This document shows, in pieces, positions 1 through 4,742 of a stretch of 5,440 bases of DNA. The number at the start of each line of letters is the position of its first letter. The first letter of the stretch is position 1. The notes beneath the pieces are model-generated. The model was not told the DNA's origin, did not search any database, and saw only the letters and a program-made list of their open reading frames with translations. The translations under genes were made by a program, and so were the position numbers. This DNA comes from DATFYI01 sp035315125 (GTDB taxonomy: Bacteria > Chloroflexota > Anaerolineae > Anaerolineales > Anaerolineaceae), in contig DATFYI010000242.1 in NCBI GenBank assembly GCA_035315125.1, forward strand, positions 1-5,440, read 5' to 3'.

Positions 1-31
1 TTTCGATTGAGTAAGTTTCGTGAGCGCTCAT
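1..31 (-). CDS. 5' end of an unidentified minus-strand gene (partial)
   Basis: Read on the minus strand, an ATG at 31-29 opens a frame that stays open to the window edge and gives MSAHETYSIE. It is preceded by GGAGG at 42-38 with a 6-nt spacer, which is the best ribosome binding site in the window and the main reason for the call. Ten residues are too few to assign a family. The start lies within a perfect 10-bp palindrome, TGAGCGCTCA (21-30), which may be chance. A competing reading exists: plus-strand frame 1 is open from 1 to a TAG at 31-33 (FRLSKFRERS). I prefer the minus-strand gene because of its ribosome binding site and because no plus-strand terminator follows 33. The gene is divergent from the exporter operon at 395. 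Confidence 0.5.
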   Translation of the reverse strand, partial: MSAHETYSIE

Positions 32-37
32 AGCTTC

Positions 38-42
38 CCTCC
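38..42 (-). promoter_or_regulatory. Shine-Dalgarno site of the left-edge gene
   Basis: The minus strand reads CGGAGGGAAGCT directly before the ATG at 31. The GGAGG core is complementary to the 3' end of 16S rRNA and sits 6 nt from the start codon, an optimal distance. It is the decisive evidence for a minus-strand gene here. Confidence 0.6.
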
Positions 43-86
43 GAGTGAATGGATCAATTTAAGTACCAAAGCCGAAATACAAGTTT

Positions 87-108
87 ATCATAATTTATCC
101 GATCATAA
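87..108 (-). promoter_or_regulatory. Possible minus-strand promoter boxes for the left-edge gene
   Basis: On the minus strand TATGAT, one mismatch from the TATAAT -10 consensus, occurs twice 15 bp apart (107-102 and 92-87), each inside the direct repeat TTATGAT. The box at 92-87 lies about 55 nt upstream of the start at 31, a plausible distance for a leader. No good TTGACA-like -35 box is found at 16-18 bp from either, so this is a weak call based on AT-richness and one hexamer. Confidence 0.25.
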
Positions 109-121
109 AAAGCTGATTCAG

Positions 122-154
122 AAAAACACCCCCTTCTGCAATCAGAAGGGGGTG
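122..154 (-). terminator. Rho-independent terminator, minus strand
   Basis: A perfect inverted repeat pairs 127-138 (CACCCCCTTCTG) with 143-154 (CAGAAGGGGGTG) around a 4-nt loop. Read on the minus strand, the 12-bp stem, which contains five consecutive C-G pairs, is followed at once by TTTTTC (126-121), the standard shape of an intrinsic terminator. On the plus strand it is followed by GGATAACAAG, so it should work only for minus-strand transcripts. No minus-strand gene lies between it and the plus-strand operon start at 395. It is therefore either an attenuator in the leader of the gene starting at 31, the end of a short RNA, or a block against antisense transcription. Confidence 0.75.
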
Positions 155-215
155 GGATAACAAGATAATGACGATCAATAATCAGCTACCTTTACACTTT
201 CCTGATAAAATTGCT

Positions 216-244
216 GAGCGCCGGGGACGCCGACCCCGGCGCTC
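216..244. repeat. Perfect 11-bp GC-rich inverted repeat (hairpin)
   Basis: GAGCGCCGGGG (216-226) and CCCCGGCGCTC (234-244) are exact reverse complements around the 7-nt loop ACGCCGA. The stem is almost entirely G-C and should be very stable on either strand. There is no T-run directly after it. On the minus strand AATTTTAT follows about 3 nt later, so it could be a weak second terminator in tandem with the one at 122-154; on the plus strand TCTTAAGGAGG follows. It could also be a structural element of an RNA or a dispersed intergenic palindrome, which one window cannot decide. Confidence 0.7.
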
Positions 245-310
245 TCTTAAGGAGGAGAAGAAGAGAAGTCGCCCTTACGGATAATATTACCAGAAACATT
301 AAGACGATAC

Positions 311-340
311 TTGACGTCTACCCTACGATTAACCTACGCT
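311..340 (+). promoter_or_regulatory. Weak candidate promoter for the exporter operon
   Basis: TTGACG at 311-316 matches five of six bases of the -35 consensus. With an 18-bp spacer, TACGCT at 335-340 keeps the TAnnnT frame of a -10 box but only three of six bases. A start near 347 would leave a leader of about 48 nt before the ATG at 395. An alternative -10, TATATT at 355-360, fits its hexamer better but has no correctly spaced -35. The CCTACG repeats between the boxes (322-327, 333-338) are spaced 11 bp, one helical turn, so a regulator site is conceivable. Confidence 0.25.
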
Positions 341-394
341 AACCCACCAAATTGTATATTTAATACTGTTTATGGGTAGAATTCGGATCAAAGA

Positions 395-1423
395 ATGAGT
401 AATAATGCATCCATTGAGATTGAGAACCTGTGGCGGATTTATAAAATTCGCGGTGCCAAACAAAAAGAGCCTGGCGAACTGGTTGCTCTTGAGGATGTAA
501 GCCTCAGACTCTGCCCGGGTGAAACATTTGGTTTGTTGGGACCAAATGGTGCCGGAAAAACCACCCTGATTAAAATCCTGACAACGCTTTTATCTCCATC
601 CCGGGGCCGTGCCCGGGTGGCAGGTTTTGACGTCAGTAAAGAGCCGGACAAAGTCCGCCAGCGCATTAATATGGTTTCTGGAGGTGAATCCTCGGGTTAT
701 GGTTTGTTGACCGTACGCGAAAATTTGTGGATGTTTGCTCAATTCTACGGTATCCCCAGCTCCGAGGCCAACCAGCGCATCCGGCGACTGCTTGAAATCG
801 TTGGGCTGGCCGATCGCGCCAACACGAAATCTTCCGATCTCTCCACCGGCCTGCGACAGAAAATGAATATTGTGCGCGGTTTTTTGACCGATCCCGAGGT
901 GCTTTTCCTGGATGAGCCTACCCTGGGTCTGGATGTGGGCGCTGCGCGGGATGTTCGTGGCTTAATCCACCAGTGGGTGGCCGAAAACCCCCAGCGCACC
1001 CTTCTTTTGACCACCCATTACCTGGTGGAAGCTGAGGAGTTGTGCAACCGGGTTGCAATTATCAATAAAGGCAAATTATTGGCCTGCGATACACCCACCA
1101 ATTTAAAACAATCCCTGGTCCATGAAGCGGTCTTTGAAATCCAGGTTACGCGTGAGCAAGCCCTGGACGATGGACTTTTTCAGGGCATCCCCGGCATGAA
1201 TTCATTTCACATAAACCGGGAGGATGGGAATCTCAACCTGCACGTGGCCCTGGCTGAAGAAGCTGCCCTGGCTGAGGTAATTGCTGTGTTGACCCACCAG
1301 CAAGCGCGCATCCTCAATCTACAAAAACGAGAGCCAACTCTGGAGGATGTATTTGTGCACCTGGTTGGAAAGCGTATGGAGGAGGTCGAACAAAATGCCG
1401 ATGTTTCCACCGATAACCCGTAG
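395..1423 (+). CDS. ABC-2 type exporter, ATP-binding subunit
   Basis: This 342-residue cytoplasmic ATPase should power the export complex formed with the two permeases encoded just downstream. The nucleotide-binding domain fills about residues 6-235: Walker A GPNGAGKT (49-56), a variant signature LSTGLRQ (149-155), Walker B with the catalytic Glu in LFLDEP (E174), the D-loop LGLD (177-180), and the switch His in TTHYL (H208). The Q-loop is atypical: the usual Gln lies in a stretch reading MVSGGESSG (93-101), with Ser/Gly in its place. Such GGE-type loops and the STG signature are, to my knowledge, features of a subgroup of ABC-2 ATPases, so the enzyme is probably active. Residues 236-342 form the C-terminal extension common in drug, lipid or polysaccharide exporters. 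The ATG at 395 is the only start after the in-frame TAG at 377; the ribosome binding site is weak (GGA at 385-387). The 3' end overlaps the next gene by 29 bp, indicating coupled translation. The substrate is unknown. Confidence 0.93.
   Translation: MSNNASIEIENLWRIYKIRGAKQKEPGELVALEDVSLRLCPGETFGLLGPNGAGKTTLIKILTTLLSPSRGRARVAGFDVSKEPDKVRQRINMVSGGESSGYGLLTVRENLWMFAQFYGIPSSEANQRIRRLLEIVGLADRANTKSSDLSTGLRQKMNIVRGFLTDPEVLFLDEPTLGLDVGAARDVRGLIHQWVAENPQRTLLLTTHYLVEAEELCNRVAIINKGKLLACDTPTNLKQSLVHEAVFEIQVTREQALDDGLFQGIPGMNSFHINREDGNLNLHVALAEEAALAEVIAVLTHQQARILNLQKREPTLEDVFVHLVGKRMEEVEQNADVSTDNP
1378..1386 (+). promoter_or_regulatory. Shine-Dalgarno site that sets the first permease start
   Basis: GGAGGAGGT lies inside the 3' end of the ATPase gene, 8 nt before the ATG at 1395. 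An earlier in-frame ATG at 1347 has GGAGG immediately adjacent with no spacer, and would add 16 residues (MYLCTWLESVWRRSNK) that simply overlay the ATPase C-terminal coding sequence. The site at 1378-1386 therefore favours 1395; an ATG two codons further on, at 1401, is also possible. Confidence 0.75.
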
Positions 1424-2240
1424 AAATACCGGCTGGCGCTTGTTTTTACAGACCGTCATCGGCCGCTCTTACCCGCGCACCATCGGCCAACAGCGCGAGA
1501 AGTCCTGGATTATTTTTGATGTCTTTCTGCCGTTGTTGAGCGTGGCTTCCTATGTTTTTGTCTACCGGGCTATCCACGCTCCTGAGGATTATATTGGTTT
1601 TGTGGTAATCGGCGGGGCCATGACCGCCTTCTGGATGAATATCTTGTGGGGCATGTCCAGCCAGCTTTATTGGGAAAAAGAGACCGGCAATTTACCGCTA
1701 TTCATTATGGCGCCCGGGCCCTTGACCGGTATTTTATTGGGCATGGCTGTGGGTGGGTTGGTCGCTACCACTCTGCGCGCCGGCGTGATTATTCTCCTGG
1801 GCAGTTTGCTGTTCCAGGTAAGCTATGTCTTTAGCAATCTGGCGTCGCTGTTGGCGGTCTTTTTTTTGTGCATGGCTGCCCTTTACGGTCTGGGTATGAT
1901 GACCTCATCCCTGTTTTTGTTGCTCAGCCGGGAGGCGTACCACCTCGCCAACCTGGCCCAGGAACCGGTCTACCTAATCTCAGGTTTTTATTTCCCGATC
2001 AAGAGTTTTCCTTTCTGGTTGGCTGGCGTTGCTTCTGTCCTGCCTTTGACTTTGGGCCTGGATGCCATGCGGCAATTGTCTTTTTCAAGTGGGCCTAGCC
2101 TGGGCTTTTTATCGGTTCCTCTAGAAATTGCCATCCTGATCGGATTAACCATCGTATTCCTGATCACGGCTCAATGGCTGCTGAAGTACATCGAAAAGAA
2201 AGCCATCCGTGAAGGGCGCCTGACAGAAAGCCGCAGATGA
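1395..2240 (+). CDS. ABC-2 type transporter permease (first subunit)
   Basis: A 281-residue integral membrane protein, one of the two transmembrane halves of the exporter. After a basic N-terminus (ITRRNTGWR; more Arg/Lys to about residue 36) it has about six hydrophobic segments, near 38-57, 66-86, 108-142, 146-175, 191-218 and 243-263, and a charged tail (KYIEKKAIREGR). Family features: a cytoplasmic loop WEKETGNLPLFIMAP (93-107), matching the usual Glu-rich coupling loop after the second helix, and the LISGFYFPIKSFP stretch (194-206) followed by LPLTLGLDAMRQL, the typical ABC-2 motif before the last helix. I start at 1395 because of the upstream GGAGGAGG. The gene overlaps the ATPase gene by 29 bp and shares ATGA with the next permease. 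It was identified by topology and motifs, not by a substrate-specific feature. Confidence 0.88.
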   Translation: MPMFPPITRRNTGWRLFLQTVIGRSYPRTIGQQREKSWIIFDVFLPLLSVASYVFVYRAIHAPEDYIGFVVIGGAMTAFWMNILWGMSSQLYWEKETGNLPLFIMAPGPLTGILLGMAVGGLVATTLRAGVIILLGSLLFQVSYVFSNLASLLAVFFLCMAALYGLGMMTSSLFLLLSREAYHLANLAQEPVYLISGFYFPIKSFPFWLAGVASVLPLTLGLDAMRQLSFSSGPSLGFLSVPLEIAILIGLTIVFLITAQWLLKYIEKKAIREGRLTESRR

Positions 2241-3094
2241 GCAGAGCATCGGCCTCCTGGAATTCTTTTAAAACTGCGGCCTGGCTGGGTTGGCAGATAG
2301 AATCCAATTGGGCCGATCCATTTCTGTTTGCAATCTATTCCTTCGTCAAACCTCTTTCAAGCGCAGGCATCCTGGTGGTCATGTATGCTTTGATCAGTGG
2401 TGGAAACTTTAGCACACCTATTTTTGCATATATTTATATCGGTATGGCTTTTTATATCTATGTCGGTTCGATCATGACCGGCGTCTCCTGGGCAATTATT
2501 GATGACCGTGAGCATTACCGTACTTTGAAATACATCTATGTGGCGCCAGTGCGCGTCCCCTATTACTTGCTCGGGCGGGGAATCGCGCGTTTCTTGATTG
2601 GTAGCATCTCGGTCTTGATCACTTTGATCTTTGGCGTCTTGTTTTTTAAGCTCCCAATTGTCTTGAGCGCCATCAACTGGCCGCTTTTTTTGCTGGTTTT
2701 TGTAATGGGCATCCTGCTGCTGGCTGTGATGGGTGTCCTGTTGGGCGGCATCACTTTGATGATGGCAAATCACTCTTTTTTGGTTGGTGATGCCGTCGCT
2801 TCTGCCTTATACTTATTCAGTGGGGCGATTTTCCCTCTGGAAGTGTTGCCCGCCTGGATCCGCCCGTTGGGCTACATCATGCCAATTACTTATTGGCTGG
2901 AGTTGTTGCGCCGTTCGTTGGTCGGTTCAATCACACAATCCTTTCCGACCTTTGCCTCTCTCTCGGATGCCCAACTCTTGGGAATCCTGTCCGGTTTGAC
3001 CATTTTGTTTGGCGGCGCAGCCTTGTTTACCTTTCAGTGGTGTGAGCGCTGGGCGCGTGAGCACAGCCGCCTGGATAGCACCAATAATTATTAG
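2237..3094 (+). CDS. ABC-2 type transporter permease (second subunit)
   Basis: A 285-residue membrane protein, the partner of the preceding permease. Hydrophobic segments lie near 29-52, 64-88, 115-138, 148-175, 183-200 and 248-268. The loop DDREHYRTLKYIYVAPVR (89-106) corresponds to the coupling loop WEKETGNLPLF of its neighbour, and LYLFSGAIFPLEVLPAWI (191-208) followed by MPITYWLELLRRSL (215-228) is the ABC-2 C-terminal signature. The two permeases share this plan but differ clearly in sequence, so the exporter is probably a heterodimer of permeases served by one ATPase type. The start codon overlaps the previous stop in ATGA (2237-2240), without a strong ribosome binding site, which suggests translational coupling. 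The tail (ERWAREHSRLD) is charged and cytoplasmic. No terminator follows before Era. Confidence 0.88.
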   Translation: MSRASASWNSFKTAAWLGWQIESNWADPFLFAIYSFVKPLSSAGILVVMYALISGGNFSTPIFAYIYIGMAFYIYVGSIMTGVSWAIIDDREHYRTLKYIYVAPVRVPYYLLGRGIARFLIGSISVLITLIFGVLFFKLPIVLSAINWPLFLLVFVMGILLLAVMGVLLGGITLMMANHSFLVGDAVASALYLFSGAIFPLEVLPAWIRPLGYIMPITYWLELLRRSLVGSITQSFPTFASLSDAQLLGILSGLTILFGGAALFTFQWCERWAREHSRLDSTNNY

Positions 3095-3111
3095 AAATAA
3101 GTTGAAAAAAA

Positions 3112-4053
3112 ATGACAAAAAATAAAATTGCTAGCTCTGATCAAAAACCGTTACACCGCTCCGGATTTGTCGCCGTGGTGGGTAGACCAAATGTTGGTAA
3201 ATCTACATTGATAAATGAGCTGCTGAAGCAGAAGATTGCTGCCGTTTCACCGCGCCCTCAAACTACCCGTCGCCGCCAGTTGGGTATTCTGACCCTGGAA
3301 AACGCTCAAATCGTTTTTCTGGATACGCCGGGTATGCACCATCCGCACAACAAGCTGGGTGAATTTATGAACGGCGTCTCGCAGGATGCTTTACAGGATG
3401 CGGATGTAATCTTGTGGATGGTCGAGGCGAACGCTGAACCTTCCCAGGACGATCAATTGCTGACCGAGACCATTGCCGGATTGAGCAGGCCAGCGCTTGT
3501 CCTGCTGGTCTTAAACAAAATCGATTTGGTAACGCCTGAGCAGATCGAAGCACGGAAATTGACCTATCTCAAGCTGTTGCCGCAAGCCCATCCCTATGTT
3601 CTATCCGCCCTAACCGGATTGGGAAGTGATGAGCTGCTGGAGGCCGTCGTAAAAGCGTTGCCCCAGGGCGAGTCTTTCTATGATGAAGAACAGGTGACAG
3701 ATTTTTATGAACGCGATATTGCCGCCGAATTAATCCGGGAGGGTGCCCTGCTCTATTTGCACGAGGAAGTCCCCCACTGTGTGGCTGTGCGCATTGACGA
3801 ATATACCGAGCGGGGTGATAAAGGCGCCTTTATCGGTGCGACGATATTTGTGGAAAAAGAAAGCCAAAAAGGGATCGTGATTGGGCAGGGCGGAGAAATG
3901 CTGAAAAAGATTGGCTCCAGCGCCCGCAAAGAGATCGAAAATATGAGTGGTCGCAAAGTCTTTCTGGAAATCCGTGTAAAGGTCAGTAAGAATTGGCGGG
4001 ATGATACGGACAGCTTGCGTATGTTAGGCTACGTTCAGCAGAAAGAAGGATAG
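3112..4053 (+). CDS. era: GTPase Era, 16S rRNA/30S assembly factor
   Basis: A complete 313-residue Era. The N-terminal GTPase domain carries every G motif: G1 GRPNVGKS (24-31), G2 in RPQTTR (48-53), G3 DTPG (71-74), G4 NKID (135-138) and G5 SAL (165-167). The C-terminal KH domain (about 205-300) has the RNA-binding loop VIGQGGEMLKKIG (255-267) and ends with the family pattern KVSKNWRDD and LRMLGY. Era binds the 3' end of 16S rRNA and acts as a checkpoint in small-subunit maturation, partly at the membrane. The ATG at 3112 is the first start after an in-frame TGA at 3103; there is no purine-rich ribosome binding site, only an A-run, so translation may depend on coupling or A-rich initiation. 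The N-terminus is about ten residues longer than in short Era proteins. It lies 17 bp after the exporter genes and 13 bp before the next start; the usual Era neighbours (ybeY, recO, rnc) are not in view. Confidence 0.97.
   Translation: MTKNKIASSDQKPLHRSGFVAVVGRPNVGKSTLINELLKQKIAAVSPRPQTTRRRQLGILTLENAQIVFLDTPGMHHPHNKLGEFMNGVSQDALQDADVILWMVEANAEPSQDDQLLTETIAGLSRPALVLLVLNKIDLVTPEQIEARKLTYLKLLPQAHPYVLSALTGLGSDELLEAVVKALPQGESFYDEEQVTDFYERDIAAELIREGALLYLHEEVPHCVAVRIDEYTERGDKGAFIGATIFVEKESQKGIVIGQGGEMLKKIGSSARKEIENMSGRKVFLEIRVKVSKNWRDDTDSLRMLGYVQQKEG
4046..4050 (+). promoter_or_regulatory. Shine-Dalgarno-like AAGGA at the era end; start of next gene uncertain
   Basis: AAGGA (within AGAAGGA) lies just before the era stop codon. 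The frame of the next gene opens after a TAG at 4025-4027 and contains no ATG or GTG before its first helix. The candidate starts are TTG at 4067, 16 nt from this site, and the rarely used CTG at 4055, 4 nt from it. Neither spacing is ideal. The N-termini would be MFYAALIL or MTTPLFYAALIL. Confidence 0.4.
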
Positions 4054-4066
4054 ACTGACTACGCCC

Positions 4067-4738
4067 TTGTTTTATGCTGCATTGATACTGGCGGTCTGCG
4101 ACTGGCTGGCAGTTTGGCGAAAGTGGCAACCGTTGCTATATGTGGCTAAACCTGCCACGCTGCTGGCACTGATCGGTTGGTTCTGGCAGGTAGGGCAGGG
4201 GCATTTCCAGAGTGAGAGCGTACTGGTCTGGTTTGGGCTGGCATTGCTGTTTTCATGGTTGGGTGATGTGGCGCTGTTGTTTCCAAAGCGCTTTTTTATG
4301 GCCGGTCTGGGCGCATTCCTGCTCGCCCATCTCTGTTATATCATCGCTTTCAACCAGAGCCTGCCGGTTTTGCAAATTGGCAGCCTGGTTTTGCTGGCTG
4401 GCGTAGGGATTTTGTTTTATTTGATCCGGCGCCGGATTATGCGTAGTCTGGCGAAGCGCTCCAGCCCTGCATTTTTGAAAACCGCTGTTTCCATCTATAG
4501 CGTGGTTCTCAGCCTGATGCTGCTCTCAGCTTTGTTGACCCTGCTGCGACCCGATTGGCCTTTGGCGGTTGCCGGATTGGTTTCGTTAGGAGCGGGATTG
4601 TTCTTTTGTTCAGATAGCCTGCTGGCAATCGACCGTTTTGACAGTCCCCTGCCAAACGGGCAGTTGTTCGTGCATATCACCTATCATCTCGGGCAATTTG
4701 CTCTGATTGGCGGGGCGCTTTTGAGATACGCTCGCTGA
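4067..4738 (+). CDS. YhhN/TMEM86-family membrane protein, probable lysoplasmalogenase
   Basis: A 223-residue, almost wholly hydrophobic protein with about eight membrane segments. Family landmarks of YhhN/TMEM86 are present in order: LLYVAKPATLLAL (23-35, with the conserved Lys-Pro), FSWLGDVALLF (62-72, with the conserved Gly-Asp), FFMAGLGAFLLAHLCY (76-91), VSIYSVVLSLM (141-151), GAGLFFCSDSLLA (175-187, with the conserved Ser-Asp-Ser) and HITYHLGQFAL (203-213). Characterised members cleave the vinyl-ether bond of lysoplasmalogens, releasing a fatty aldehyde and a glycerophospho-head-group; the activity here is inferred from family. Length is normal for the family. No ATG is available: I take the TTG at 4067, but a CTG at 4055 is possible. 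The gene follows era by 13 bp, probably in the same transcript, and its stop lies 4 bp from the stop of the convergent gene. Confidence 0.85.
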   Translation: MFYAALILAVCDWLAVWRKWQPLLYVAKPATLLALIGWFWQVGQGHFQSESVLVWFGLALLFSWLGDVALLFPKRFFMAGLGAFLLAHLCYIIAFNQSLPVLQIGSLVLLAGVGILFYLIRRRIMRSLAKRSSPAFLKTAVSIYSVVLSLMLLSALLTLLRPDWPLAVAGLVSLGAGLFFCSDSLLAIDRFDSPLPNGQLFVHITYHLGQFALIGGALLRYAR

Positions 4739-4742
4739 AGGT

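Larger units (their letters stand above)
32..394. other. Divergent intergenic region with two strong hairpins
   Basis: These 363 bases separate the minus-strand gene start at 31 from the exporter operon start at 395. They hold, from left to right: an AT-rich part (about 50-126) with promoter-like boxes for the left gene; a perfect 12-bp stem hairpin with a minus-strand T-run (122-154); a perfect 11-bp GC-rich hairpin (216-244); a 20-nt pure-purine tract on the plus strand (249-268); and a CT-rich part with short repeats of CCTACG (322-327 and 333-338) before the operon. I recognise no tRNA, T-box, SRP RNA or known riboswitch consensus. The purine tract contains AAGGAGG at 249-255, but no start codon follows within reach, so it is not a usable ribosome binding site. 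Two short open frames overlap here on opposite strands (168-284 plus, 192-299 minus); neither is convincing. Confidence 0.7.

Noticed and set aside
127..154. The hairpin as a single short repeat pair of a CRISPR array or as the end of a tRNA or rRNA
   Set aside because: There are no repeated direct units with spacers, and no tRNA or rRNA consensus in the flanking sequence. The T-run explains it as a terminator.
249..255. AAGGAGG, a perfect ribosome binding site sequence on the plus strand
   Set aside because: No ATG, GTG or TTG follows within about 15 nt. It is part of a 20-nt purine tract, and the exporter gene starts 140 nt later.
192..299. A 35-codon minus-strand frame (MFLVILSVRATSLLLLLKRA...) ending 38 nt before the minus-strand terminator
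   Set aside because: It has no Shine-Dalgarno site, its Leu run is dictated by the pyrimidine tract, and the GC hairpin lies inside it. The position before a terminator is the only support, so I do not call it a gene.
2357..2773. A 138-codon open frame on the minus strand opposite the second permease gene
   Set aside because: It is the antisense image of a hydrophobic coding region, giving a His/Gln/Asp-rich product with no recognisable domain. The plus strand has clear ABC-2 motifs and operon spacing.
3102..3128. TTGAAA followed 15 bp later by TAAAAT, resembling a promoter for era
   Set aside because: The -10-like box lies downstream of the era ATG, so the transcript would miss the start codon. 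No alternative start exists before the G1 motif, and the spacer is short.
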